The position numbers were made by a program, and so were the translations under genes. From positions 1 through 64,000 of the forward strand of contig NZ_UTBG01000176.1 in the NCBI RefSeq assembly GCF_900580675.1: DNA of 64,000 bases, read 5' to 3'. Source of the stretch: Pseudomonas viridiflava (lineage in GTDB: Bacteria > Pseudomonadota > Gammaproteobacteria > Pseudomonadales > Pseudomonadaceae). The notes under the pieces are model-generated. The model saw only the letters and a program-made list of their open reading frames with translations, searched no databases and was not told the DNA's origin. Positions 1-8,178 of the stretch are shown in pieces; the stretch's first letter is position 1; every line of letters begins with the position of its first letter.

Positions 1-43
1 GCGTTCTTGTTTCTGTCTTTCCCGGGATTCCGTGAAGAACCAT

Positions 44-69
44 AAAAAAGGCGACCCGAAGGTCGCCTC
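44..69 (-). terminator. Rho-independent terminator of the imelysin gene
   Basis: A 7-bp stem GGCGACC / GGTCGCC with a CGAA loop is followed, reading leftward, by a run of six T. It lies 18 bases beyond the stop codon of the imelysin-family gene, so it ends that transcript. Confidence 0.85.
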
Positions 70-86
70 ATCCAACACGGCACTGA

Positions 87-1430
87 TCAGAACTCGTGAT
101 CAGCATTATCCGGGTTCAAATCACTGATACCCAGTTTGCCAGCAGCCGCTTCAATCGACCCAGTCTGCTTGACCAGCGCAGCAATCGCATCACGCACGAT
201 CTGATTGCCCGCATCATTACCCGCAGCGATCAACTGGTCGTAGTGCTCACCCTTGGCCGCCTGATCAACCATAACCTGGATCTTCGCTTCAGTGGCCGCA
301 AGGTCCGCTTTCAACGCGGTATCGGCAGCCGGATCAGCCTTGGCCACCAGCGACGACAAGCTCGCGCCGGTCATCTTGGTGCCGTCGGTACGGACGTATT
401 CACCCAGGTAAACGTTACGAATACCCTTGGCATCGTAGAAATGCGAGTTGTGAGTGTTATCGCTGAAGCAATCCTGCTCGTCTTCCGGCGAATTGGCTTC
501 CAGCGACACCTTCATGCGCTCACCGGCCAGCTCGCCCAGGGACAGGCTGCCCATGCCGAACAACATCTTGCGCAGACCGTCGGTGGCAGGTTCTGCCTCC
601 AGGGTGGCGCGGTAGTTGTCTTCGACATTGGGTTTCCAGTTGCCGACCATCTCCTGCAGGTCGCTGACCAGCAGTTGGGTCACGGCGCTCAGGTAGGCGC
701 GGCGACGTTCGTTATGGCCACCCGTGGCGCCGTCGCCGGTCAGGTAGTCCGACGCTGGGCGGTTGCCGGCGCCTGGGCCGGTGCCGTTCAGGTCCTGGCC
801 CCAAAGCAGGAATTCGATAGCGTGGTAGCCGGTGGCAACGTTGGCTTCGGAACCGCCCAGCTCATTCAGGCTGGCGAGTTTTTCCGGGGTGATGTCCTTC
901 ACGTCGACCTTGTCTTCGCCGACCTGGATCTCGTTGTTGGCGATGATGTTGGCAGTGGCACCCGGGTTACCCAGCGCATGTTCGTAGGTCTTGTCGACGT
1001 AGTCGATCAGGCCTTCGTCCAGCGGCCATGCGTTCACCTGGCCTTCCCAGTCATCAATGATGGTGTTGCCGAAGCGGAACACTTCGCTCTGCAGGTAAGG
1101 CACGCGTGCGGCGATCCAGGCAGTACGAGCGGCTTTCAAGGTCTCGTCGTTCGGCTTGGCGAGGAAGGCGTCGATCGCAGTCTGCAGGGTTTTGGCAGTG
1201 GATTCGGCGTCGCTGTACACCGCGAACACCATGTCTGCGTAATGCGCGACCACAGCCTTGGCGGCCGCTTCGTCGACCTGGCCGGCAGGGGTGGCAGCCG
1301 CAGGTGCGGTAGTGCTGGCGGCCGGGGTCGGCGCCTGAGGCGCTGCGGCCTTGTCTTTACCTTCGCCGCAACCGGCGAGAGAAATGGCAATGGCCAGCAG
1401 ACTGGCGGTGGCCAGGGGCATACGAATCAT
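87..1430 (-). CDS. Imelysin-family periplasmic lipoprotein
   Basis: Imelysin (peptidase M75-like, IrpA/EfeO-related) protein of about 447 residues, thought to act in periplasmic iron or metal handling. The N-terminus is a lipoprotein signal with lipobox LAGC, followed by an Ala/Pro/Thr-rich linker. The family signature GxHxxE is seen as GYHAIE near residue 205, followed by FLLWGQD. I chose the ATG at 1430 because AGGA lies eight bases before it and the signal peptide starts there; an in-frame upstream ATG at 1439 is less well placed. In many pseudomonads it sits with a di-haem peroxidase-like gene and a second imelysin; any such partners would be beyond the left edge. Family call is firm, substrate unknown. 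Confidence 0.88.
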   Translation of the reverse strand: MIRMPLATASLLAIAISLAGCGEGKDKAAAPQAPTPAASTTAPAAATPAGQVDEAAAKAVVAHYADMVFAVYSDAESTAKTLQTAIDAFLAKPNDETLKAARTAWIAARVPYLQSEVFRFGNTIIDDWEGQVNAWPLDEGLIDYVDKTYEHALGNPGATANIIANNEIQVGEDKVDVKDITPEKLASLNELGGSEANVATGYHAIEFLLWGQDLNGTGPGAGNRPASDYLTGDGATGGHNERRRAYLSAVTQLLVSDLQEMVGNWKPNVEDNYRATLEAEPATDGLRKMLFGMGSLSLGELAGERMKVSLEANSPEDEQDCFSDNTHNSHFYDAKGIRNVYLGEYVRTDGTKMTGASLSSLVAKADPAADTALKADLAATEAKIQVMVDQAAKGEHYDQLIAAGNDAGNQIVRDAIAALVKQTGSIEAAAGKLGISDLNPDNADHEF

Positions 1431-1490
1431 GGCGAACATCCTGCTTCGGTTGTTGATAGGGCGCGCGGGGGCACGCAAAAAAGCTGCGAC

Positions 1491-1520
1491 ATAATGCGAA
1501 AGATTTGCATTTTGTGTAAA
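1491..1520 (-). promoter_or_regulatory. Candidate sigma-70 promoter of the imelysin gene
   Basis: On the minus strand TTTACA (1520-1515) and CATTAT (1496-1491) are separated by 18 bases and lie about 60 bases before the imelysin start. This is a plausible but unproven -35/-10 pair in an otherwise AT-rich gap. Confidence 0.4.
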
Positions 1521-1559
1521 GGGTTATACGCGGGAAATATTTTGTATCTTTTGGCCGTG

Positions 1560-3611
1560 TCAGATAATCACTGCGTTATTGCGCTCCGACTGCTTCAAAA
1601 AAGCCGCCAACTCCCGAGCCGGCAGGGGTTTGCTGTAGTGGTAACCCTGACCTTCGTGGCAACCCTCGGAGATGATGTAGGCCTCTTGTTCCGCGGTTTC
1701 CACGCCTTCTGCGATCACCTGCATGCCGAGGCTTTTACCCAGTTGGATAATCGCCCGCACGATGGTGGCGTCGTCGTCATCGTCGAGCAAGTCCTGGACG
1801 AAGCTCTTGTCGATCTTGATTTTGTCCAGGGGCAGGCTTTTCAGGTAGCTCAAGGATGAATAGCCGGTGCCGAAGTCATCAATGGCAATCAACGCACCGG
1901 AACGGCGCAGGCTCAGCAGGTGCTGGGCGGCGGTGCTGATATCTTCCATCAGGCCGGTTTCGGTCACCTCCAGCTCCAGGCTGCGCGGCGGCAGGCGGTA
2001 GATCTGCATCAGGTTGTTGACCACCCGCGGCAACTCGGAGTGGTGCAACTGCACGGTAGACAGGTTGACCGCCATGCGCAGGTCGGTGAAACCCAGGTCG
2101 TGCCATTCACGCAACTGCCGGCAGGCCTGGTCCAGCACCCATTCGCCAATCGGGATAATCGTGCCGTTCTGTTCCGCCAGCGGGATAAACAGGTCGGGCG
2201 GTACCAGGCCGTGCTCGGGGTGCTGCCAGCGAATCAGCGCTTCCACGCCGACCACGCGGTGGTCGCGGTAGCTGATCTGCGGCTGGTACACCAAGTGGAA
2301 CTGGTTGCGGCTGAGGGCCTCGCGCAGGTCTTTTTCCAGCTCGCGGCGGCGGCGCATTTCACTGTCGACACTGGCGATATAGAACTGATAGCGGTTGCGC
2401 GAGCGGCTTTTGGCCAGGGTCATGGTCTGTTCGGCTTTTTGCAGCAGCTTCTCGGTGCTGTCGCCATCTTCGGGGAACAAGGTGATGCCGATGGTGGCGC
2501 GCAGGCGGATTTCCTCGTGGTCGAGGGCGAACTCCGCTTCCAGGTCATCCAGGATACTTTGCGCCAACTCGGCCGCTTCGTAGGGCTGGTCGATATCGGC
2601 CTGGACCAGGGCGAACTGGTCGCCGCCCAGCCGGGCCAGGGCGCCGAGGCGGCCGCTGTGGGCGCGCAGGCGGTCGGCCAGGGCCAGCAGCAATTTGTCG
2701 CCGGCCTGGTAAGTGAACTGCTCGTTGACGCTTTTGAAATCATCCAGCCCCACGCACAACACCGCCACACGGCGCTGTCGACGGCCGGCGTCGATGAGGA
2801 TCTTGTCCAGTTGCTCCTGCAGTTTCTGCCGGTTCGGCAGGCCGGTCAGGAAGTCGTACTGGGCCATGCGCAGCAGGCTGCTTTCGGCTTCATGGCGCAG
2901 GTGGGTATTACGTTCGATGGATTCGAGCAATTGGTTGGCGGTATTGATCCACAGGCCCAGCTCGTTGCGTTCATGCCCCTTGAGCTGCGGGATCTTGTGC
3001 TCGCTGGGCCGGTCGGGGTTGATCGAGGTCAGGTGTTCGATAATCCGCGACAGCGGTTTAGTCAGCAGCCAGTGATAGACCAGGTAAAGCACCAGGCCCA
3101 TGGCCAGGGCCCGCAGCACTCCGGAAATAAAGATGATCACCGAATTGACGATAAAGCCCTGGCCATAAGTGGCTGTGTCCAGGGTGATGCTCAGGTCGCC
3201 GTAATACTCGCTATAAGGGCCTTTACCGACCAGGGGCGTGGTGAAGGTGCGTTCCTGGCCAAGAATCAGGTCGGTCAGCCAGCGGCTCGGAGCGTGCTGC
3301 AACGCGCGGCTTTTTTCTGCCAGCATGGTTTCGTTGGGATGGCCGATAGACGCCATGCGCACTGCATCGTCCTGAAACAGGCCCTCAATCACCTGCATGC
3401 CCATCTCGCGGTCAAGGCTGTAGACGGCCTGGGTCGAGGGGTCACGGAACATATCGAGGATGCGCTGGGCATCACCAGCCACGGCCTGGCGCGTCTTGTA
3501 GGCATCGAAGACGATCTGCGCCACGCTCAGCGCCACGCCCACGATCAGTGCCGACAGCAGCACAACCCGTAGCAACTTCACCGACAAGCTGTTTTTGAGT
3601 TCCAGCTTCAA
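1560..3611 (-). CDS. Membrane GGDEF/EAL protein (cyclic-di-GMP phosphodiesterase, GGDQF variant)
   Basis: A 683-residue inner-membrane cyclic-di-GMP enzyme. A first membrane helix at about residues 13-33 and a second at about 150-180 flank a periplasmic sensor domain; a HAMP-like linker follows, then GGDEF (about 255-410) and EAL (about 430-675). The EAL domain keeps EALIRW, NLS, DDFGTGYSS, KIDKSF and EGVET, so phosphodiesterase activity is likely. The cyclase signature is GGDQF rather than GGDEF, so cyclase activity is doubtful and the domain may bind GTP as a regulator. Translation appears to start at a TTG (3611) seven bases after AAGGA; the nearby ATG is out of frame and stops after three codons. 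It is monocistronic in appearance. Confidence 0.9.
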   Translation of the reverse strand: MKLELKNSLSVKLLRVVLLSALIVGVALSVAQIVFDAYKTRQAVAGDAQRILDMFRDPSTQAVYSLDREMGMQVIEGLFQDDAVRMASIGHPNETMLAEKSRALQHAPSRWLTDLILGQERTFTTPLVGKGPYSEYYGDLSITLDTATYGQGFIVNSVIIFISGVLRALAMGLVLYLVYHWLLTKPLSRIIEHLTSINPDRPSEHKIPQLKGHERNELGLWINTANQLLESIERNTHLRHEAESSLLRMAQYDFLTGLPNRQKLQEQLDKILIDAGRRQRRVAVLCVGLDDFKSVNEQFTYQAGDKLLLALADRLRAHSGRLGALARLGGDQFALVQADIDQPYEAAELAQSILDDLEAEFALDHEEIRLRATIGITLFPEDGDSTEKLLQKAEQTMTLAKSRSRNRYQFYIASVDSEMRRRRELEKDLREALSRNQFHLVYQPQISYRDHRVVGVEALIRWQHPEHGLVPPDLFIPLAEQNGTIIPIGEWVLDQACRQLREWHDLGFTDLRMAVNLSTVQLHHSELPRVVNNLMQIYRLPPRSLELEVTETGLMEDISTAAQHLLSLRRSGALIAIDDFGTGYSSLSYLKSLPLDKIKIDKSFVQDLLDDDDDATIVRAIIQLGKSLGMQVIAEGVETAEQEAYIISEGCHEGQGYHYSKPLPARELAAFLKQSERNNAVII

Positions 3612-3690
3612 AGGGCCATTCCTTGTTCCGTGCGGGTAACCTCAATATGCCATGAGTATTCGCAATCTGGTGATGGCAGTCAAAGGAACA

Positions 3691-3861
3691 TTAGGGCATC
3701 GGCGGGTTTGGCAGGGAACTTGAGCGCAGGGATGAATCGGGGGCTGGCCGCGTGAAGGGCAGACGGATGGAGAGTCCGCCTGCCTGAAACTGCTCCGCGA
3801 GGGTATAGAGCGCTTCGGGAGCGATCGACTTTATGTCTTTATCAACCGTGATTGTGGACAT
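3691..3861 (-). CDS. Small unknown protein overlapping the preceding gene
   Basis: Possible 56-residue protein beginning MSTITVDKDIKS. Its ATG lies inside the end of the 79-residue gene to its right, with a 20-base overlap in a different frame, and no clear ribosome-binding site precedes it, so translation would depend on coupling to the upstream gene. The first 35 residues look like a folded segment (acidic start, then an amphipathic stretch); the tail is rich in Pro and Ser. I do not recognise the family. It could also be a chance open frame. Confidence 0.35.
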   Translation of the reverse strand: MSTITVDKDIKSIAPEALYTLAEQFQAGGLSIRLPFTRPAPDSSLRSSSLPNPPMP

Positions 3862-4081
3862 TGATGGTCGTTTGCGACTGTTGGGCATACTGCATTTGCC
3901 CATTGTGACTGTGCATGTCTTCGCCCGCGATTTTGTTTCGCCCGCCTTCTTCGTTCTCGCCGCCTTGTTGTTTGGACGCCGCCTTGACTATTTCAGTAAC
4001 CATTTTGGCGAGTTCGCCAATCGCGCCAGCACCACCGCCAGCAGCGCCTGCACCACCGCCTACCAAAGCCAATATCGTCAT
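3842..4081 (-). CDS. Small Gly/Ala-rich unknown protein
   Basis: A 79-residue protein starting MTILALVGGGAGAAGG, with GGAGAAG six bases before the ATG, so translation is well supported. Residues 3-33 are a glycine-rich hydrophobic segment ending in a short amphipathic helix; the rest is polar, rich in Gln, Asn, Gly and His, and ends in NVHNHG. There is no cleavable signal peptide or lipobox. The composition resembles small membrane-active or secreted peptides, but this is only an impression. It lies between the GGDEF/EAL gene and sodB and shares its transcript with the overlapping frame to its left. Confidence 0.6.
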   Translation of the reverse strand: MTILALVGGGAGAAGGGAGAIGELAKMVTEIVKAASKQQGGENEEGGRNKIAGEDMHSHNGQMQYAQQSQTTINVHNHG

Positions 4082-4180
4082 TGTTACTTCTCCACAAGTT
4101 AGAGAGGTGAATTCCTCACGCCAGCTCAGTGGCAACTTTCTCTCATACAGTTCCAGTCTCCCCGAACATTTATCGCCCAC

Positions 4181-4213
4181 AAAAAAGCCCGGCAATCGCC
4201 GGGCTCTTTTTAC
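4181..4213 (-). terminator. Bidirectional terminator after sodB
   Basis: The stem AGCCCGGC / GCCGGGCT with loop AATC is flanked by six A on one side and four T on the other. It lies just beyond the sodB stop and can end sodB transcription leftward. Confidence 0.85.
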
Positions 4214-4225
4214 TGCAAGCGTTGC

Positions 4226-4822
4226 TTAGGCAGTGAAGGTCTTGCCTTCGAACTGCTCAGCCACGAACTTCCAGTTGACCAGGTTCCAGAACGCTTCCAC
4301 ATACTTTGGACGCACGTTGCGGTAGTCGATGTAGTAGGCGTGTTCCCAGACGTCGCAGGTCAGCAGCGGGGTGTCGCCGTTGGTCAGCGGGTTGCCGGCA
4401 CCGATGGTGCTGGCCAGGGCCAGGGAGCCGTCAGCCTTTTTCACCAGCCAGCCCCAACCGGAACCGAAGGTGCCGACGGACGTTTTGGTGAACTCTTCCT
4501 TGAACTTGTCGAACGAACCGAAGGCTGCGTTGATGGCTTCAGCCAGCGCGCCGGTAGGTTGACCGCCGGCGTTTGGCGCCAGGCAGTTCCAGTAGAAGGT
4601 GTGGTTCCAGACCTGAGCGGCGTTGTTGAAGATGCCACCCGAAGAGGATTTGACGATCTCTTCCAGGGTCTTGCCTTCGAACTCGGTGCCTGGCACCAGG
4701 TTGTTCAGGTTCACGACATAGGTGTTGTGGTGCTTGTCGTGGTGATACTCCAGGGTTTCCTTGGAGATGTGCGGCTGCAGGGCATCGTGTGCGTAGGGCA
4801 GCGGCGGCAATTCGAAAGCCAT
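4226..4822 (-). CDS. sodB: Iron superoxide dismutase
   Basis: Cytoplasmic Fe-dependent superoxide dismutase of 198 residues, the usual SodB length. All four metal ligands are present at the classical positions: H27 (YHHDKHH), H74 (WNHTFYW), D157 and H161 (DVWEHAYY). The sequence starts [11 protein letters not shown], and the ATG at 4822 is preceded by AGGAGA on the coding strand; an in-frame upstream extension has no support. Monocistronic, with its own terminator at 4181-4213. In pseudomonads SodB is usually lowered under iron starvation by PrrF small RNAs; I cannot show that here. Confidence 0.98.
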   Translation of the reverse strand: MAFELPPLPYAHDALQPHISKETLEYHHDKHHNTYVVNLNNLVPGTEFEGKTLEEIVKSSSGGIFNNAAQVWNHTFYWNCLAPNAGGQPTGALAEAINAAFGSFDKFKEEFTKTSVGTFGSGWGWLVKKADGSLALASTIGAGNPLTNGDTPLLTCDVWEHAYYIDYRNVRPKYVEAFWNLVNWKFVAEQFEGKTFTA

Positions 4823-5000
4823 GATGATTCTCCTAATCAGGTCAGTTGCGGTGAGCGCAAGGCCGATCACGGGCGGCCAAACAAGCGCCGGGGAGTTTGT
4901 ACTCTTTGCGGCGCAGGGTCCGGATCATAGCACCGGGGGTGCGGCAAAACCACGCAACAACTGTGTGGGATAGAGGTTCCAGAGCGTTTTGGAATATTCC

Positions 5001-5600
5001 TCAGGCACTGATCAATTGATAGGCCACGCTGAACATCATCACCGCCACCAGCAGGTCCAGCAGGCGCCAGGTTGCCGGGCGTGCCAACCACGGCGCCAAC
5101 CACGCCGCGCCGAGTGCCAGCGTTGCGAACCACAGGAACGAAGCGCTGGCCGCGCCCGCCACATAGGCACCGGGTTCGGTTTGCTGCGCGCCCAATGAGC
5201 CGATCAGCAGCACGGTGTCCAAGTACACATGCGGGTTGAGCAGCGTGACCGCCAAGGCGCTGAGCAACACCGCGCGCAATGAACGCACCTTGAGGTTTGC
5301 GCCTTGCTCAAGGCTTTGTTTCGAAAACGCCCGACGCAATGCCGAGGTGCCGTACCACAACAGGAATGCCGCGCCACCCCAGCGGGCAATGGCCAATAAC
5401 AGCGGGTTTTGCGCGAGCACCGTGGCCAGCCCAAATACGCCTGCCGCCACCAGGATTGCATCACACACAATGCAAAGTGCCGCCACCGGCAAGTGATGTT
5501 CACGGCGCAGGCTTTGCGCCAATACAAAGGCGTTTTGCGTGCCGATCGCCATGATCAGGCCGAGGGCGACCAGCAGCCCGTTCACGTAGCTTTGCCACAT
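5001..5600 (-). CDS. argO: LysE/ArgO-family amino acid exporter
   Basis: A 199-residue inner-membrane protein of the LysE family, predicted to export arginine or lysine. It has about six hydrophobic segments and opens with the typical NGLLVALGLIMAIGTQNAFV helix; a conserved NPHVYLDT motif lies near residue 120. The start at 5600 is five bases after the stop of the ACT-domain gene, so the two are an operon. The divergent gene at 6107 encodes an ArgP-type regulator, the known activator of argO in Escherichia coli, which supports the substrate guess. Confidence 0.9.
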   Translation of the reverse strand: MWQSYVNGLLVALGLIMAIGTQNAFVLAQSLRREHHLPVAALCIVCDAILVAAGVFGLATVLAQNPLLLAIARWGGAAFLLWYGTSALRRAFSKQSLEQGANLKVRSLRAVLLSALAVTLLNPHVYLDTVLLIGSLGAQQTEPGAYVAGAASASFLWFATLALGAAWLAPWLARPATWRLLDLLVAVMMFSVAYQLISA

Positions 5601-5605
5601 AGGGT

Positions 5606-6007
5606 TTACTCCGCGTCTGCCGCCAATTGGCGCAATACATCCATGGCGCGCTCGGCATCCGCGCGGCCGACAAACAGGTGGTCGTGGTAATAGCCGGCAA
5701 TCACGTTGCAACTGATCCCGGCCTTGCCCAGCGCACTCGCGAATGCGGCCGTCAAACCCACGGCCTCCAGGGCTGAATGCACATTCAGGGTGATCCATGC
5801 GGCGACGTAGTCGAAGGCCAGGCCGGCCTGTTCGGCGTGTTGACGCTCGACGATCAGCGTCAGGCCTTCCTGCTCGCGAAAGCTGCCGATCACTTCGCAA
5901 CCGGCCGGGATGCGGTTGTCGGGCAGGGTGCAAAACACGTAGTCACCGTCATTGAGGTGCGGGCTCATGCTGCGCAGCAGGGTTGCCAGGGTGGTCTCGC
6001 CAGCCAT
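5606..6007 (-). CDS. ACT-domain protein
   Basis: A 133-residue protein of the COG3602 type, with an N-terminal CASTOR/ACT-like half and a second ACT-like half containing GYYHDHLFV. ACT domains bind amino acids; here it may sense the same amino acid that the co-transcribed LysE exporter removes. The ATG at 6007 is preceded by AAGGA with seven bases of spacing. It is the first gene of a two-gene operon facing argP. No catalytic domain is present. Confidence 0.8.
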   Translation of the reverse strand: MAGETTLATLLRSMSPHLNDGDYVFCTLPDNRIPAGCEVIGSFREQEGLTLIVERQHAEQAGLAFDYVAAWITLNVHSALEAVGLTAAFASALGKAGISCNVIAGYYHDHLFVGRADAERAMDVLRQLAADAE

Positions 6008-6073
6008 GTGGAGGTTCCTTATAAAGAGAGAAGCGATGCTGGCTATTCTCATGGGGCAGGCTGTATAAGAAAA

Positions 6074-6085
6074 ACCAATATTGGT
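6074..6085. promoter_or_regulatory. Candidate ArgP operator
   Basis: The perfect 12-bp palindrome ACCAATATTGGT lies between the divergent exporter operon and the LysR gene, 21 bases before the regulator start. Its position suits autoregulation and control of the exporter. The assignment to ArgP is inference. Confidence 0.45.
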
Positions 6086-6106
6086 GATCGCTCATTAGAG
6101 AAACTG

Positions 6107-7000
6107 ATGTTCGACTATAAATTGCTCTCGGCCCTCGCGGCGGTGGTGGAACAGGCCGGCTTCGAGCGCGGCGCCCAAGTGCTGGGGTTGTCGCAATCGG
6201 CGATTTCCCAGCGCATCAAATTGCTGGAGGCGCGCATCGGCCAGCCGGTGCTGGTGCGGGCCACGCCGCCAACGCCCACTGACGTCGGCCGTCGCCTGCT
6301 CAACCATGTGCAACAGGTGCGGCTGCTGGAGCGCGACCTGCAAAGCCTGGTGCCGGCGCTGGACGAGGAGGGCATGCCCGAACGCCTGCGCATCGCGCTG
6401 AATGCCGACAGCCTGGCCACCTGGTGGGCCGAGGCGGTCAGCGGCTTCTGCGCCGAGCAGCATTTACTGCTGGACCTGGTGGTAGAGGATCAGACCGTCG
6501 GCCTCAAGCGCATGCGTGCCGGTGAAGTCGCGGCCTGTATCTGCGCCAGCGAGCGTCCGGTAGCCGGTGCACGTAGCCTGCTGCTCGGCGCCATGCGTTA
6601 TCGGGCGCTGGCCAGCCCGGCGTTTATTGCGCGGCATTTTCCCCAGGGCGTGCGCTCGGACCAATTGGCGCGCACCCCGGCGCTGGTATTTGGCCCGGAC
6701 GATTTTCTGCAGCACCGCTACCTGGCATCGCTCGGTGTGGAAGGGGGGTTCGAACACCATTTATGCCCGTCGTCCGAAGGTTTTATTCGCCTGACGGAAG
6801 CGGGGCTCGGCTGGGGCCTGGTGCCCGAATTGCAAGTTCGCGACCAGTTGCAACGCGGCGTGCTGGTGGAGTTATTGCCAGATAAGCCGATTGATGTGCC
6901 TTTGTACTGGCATCATTGGCGCAGTGGCGGGCAACTGTTGAGCCTGTTGACCGACCATCTGGCCCAGGTATGCGGCCAATGGTTGGTGCCGTTGGAGTGA
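6107..7000 (+). CDS. argP: LysR-family regulator of ArgP/IciA type
   Basis: A 297-residue LysR transcription factor. Residues 3-60 form the winged helix-turn-helix (GLSQSAISQRIKLLEARIGQ), and the rest is the periplasmic-binding-protein-like effector domain. The short MFDYKLLSALAAVVEQAGFE start and overall length match the ArgP family, which senses arginine/lysine and switches the LysE-type exporter. It is transcribed away from the ACT-lysE operon across a 99-base gap holding a 12-bp palindrome. Family assignment is strong; the exact effector is inferred. Confidence 0.85.
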   Translation: MFDYKLLSALAAVVEQAGFERGAQVLGLSQSAISQRIKLLEARIGQPVLVRATPPTPTDVGRRLLNHVQQVRLLERDLQSLVPALDEEGMPERLRIALNADSLATWWAEAVSGFCAEQHLLLDLVVEDQTVGLKRMRAGEVAACICASERPVAGARSLLLGAMRYRALASPAFIARHFPQGVRSDQLARTPALVFGPDDFLQHRYLASLGVEGGFEHHLCPSSEGFIRLTEAGLGWGLVPELQVRDQLQRGVLVELLPDKPIDVPLYWHHWRSGGQLLSLLTDHLAQVCGQWLVPLE

Positions 7001-7052
7001 TGGCGGGCGTCAAGGCAACAGCGATGAAAAACGAAAGTACACGGGGTAATAC

Positions 7053-8051
7053 ATGAAAATTCTGGTCACCGGCGCAAGCGGCTTCATCGGCGGGCGTTTT
7101 GCGCGTTTCGCCCTGGAGCAGGGCCTGGACGTGCGGGTCAACGGGCGGCGCGCCGAAGGTGTGGAACACCTGGTAAGGCGCGGCGCCGAGTTTATCCAGG
7201 GTGATTTGAATGACGCCGACCTGGTGCGCCACCTGTGCCGCGACATTGAAGCCGTGGTGCATTGCGCCGGTGCCGTCGGGCTGTGGGGCAAGTATCAGGA
7301 CTTCCACCAAGGCAATGTGCTGGTCACCGAAAACGTCGTCGAGGCCTGCCTCAAGCAGCGTGTCGGGCGGCTGGTGCACTTGTCGTCGCCGTCGATCTAC
7401 TTCGACGGGCGCGATCACCTCGGGCTCACCGAGGAGCAAGTGCCCAAGCGCTTCAAGCATCCCTACGCCGCGACCAAGTACCTGGCGGAACAGAAGGTCT
7501 TCGGCGCCCAGGAGTTCGGCCTCGAAGTGCTGGCCCTGCGCCCGCGCTTCGTCACGGGTGCCGGTGACATGAGCATCTTCCCGCGCCTGCTGAAAATGCA
7601 GCGCAAGAACCGCCTGGCGATTGTCGGCGACGGCCTCAATAAAGTCGACTTCACCAGTGTGCACAACCTTAATGAAGCACTGCTGAGCAGCTTGCTCGCC
7701 ACCGGCTCGGCGCTGGGCAAGGCTTACAACATCAGCAACGGCACGCCGGTGCCGGTGTGGGATGTGGTGAACTATGTGATGCGCCAGATGGACCTGCCGC
7801 AAGTCACTCGGTATCGGTCTTACGGCTTGTCCTACAGCGTGGCCGCACTGAACGAGGCATTCTGCGCGATGTGGCCGGGGCGCCCGGAGCCGGCCCTGTC
7901 GCGGTTGGGCATGCAGGTCATGAACAAAGATTTCACCCTCGACATCAGCCGGGCCAGGCATTATCTGGATTACGAGCCCAAGGTCAGCCTGTGGACGGCC
8001 CTCGACGAGTTCTGCAGTTGGTGGAAGGCCCAGGATTCGGGGTTCAAGTAA
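7053..8051 (+). CDS. NAD-dependent epimerase/dehydratase (extended SDR)
   Basis: A 332-residue extended short-chain dehydrogenase. The Rossmann motif GASGFIGG is at residues 7-14 and the catalytic YxxxK is YAATK near residue 142, with the supporting serine in LSSPSIYFDG. It resembles 3-beta-hydroxysteroid dehydrogenase/isomerase-like NAD(P)-binding proteins, and the substrate cannot be read from the sequence. It follows argP by 52 bases on the same strand, but no functional tie is evident. A GC-rich imperfect hairpin without a T run lies just after it (8078-8100). Confidence 0.85.
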   Translation: MKILVTGASGFIGGRFARFALEQGLDVRVNGRRAEGVEHLVRRGAEFIQGDLNDADLVRHLCRDIEAVVHCAGAVGLWGKYQDFHQGNVLVTENVVEACLKQRVGRLVHLSSPSIYFDGRDHLGLTEEQVPKRFKHPYAATKYLAEQKVFGAQEFGLEVLALRPRFVTGAGDMSIFPRLLKMQRKNRLAIVGDGLNKVDFTSVHNLNEALLSSLLATGSALGKAYNISNGTPVPVWDVVNYVMRQMDLPQVTRYRSYGLSYSVAALNEAFCAMWPGRPEPALSRLGMQVMNKDFTLDISRARHYLDYEPKVSLWTALDEFCSWWKAQDSGFK

Positions 8052-8178
8052 GCTCACACCCAGCAACACTTCGGGAACCGAATCCGCGGTTCCGGGTCGA
8101 TCAGTGCGGCGCCAACGGGGTTTATACTCCCGTCGCTCGGCTTTACACGTAGCCATCTCACCGATTCAGGGTTGATTC

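Noticed and set aside
96..1859. Long plus-strand open frame opposite the imelysin and EAL genes
   Set aside because: Composition is that of an antisense shadow (Val/Gly/Gln/His/Arg-rich, no domain), it lies over two firm genes and has no ribosome-binding site.
1920..3572. Plus-strand 550-codon frame opposite the GGDEF/EAL gene
   Set aside because: Antisense shadow of a protein with clear domains; no family features of its own.
6783..8156. Minus-strand 457-codon frame over the epimerase gene
   Set aside because: Opposite a gene with Rossmann and YxxxK motifs; the product is His/Arg/Gln-rich without recognisable domain.
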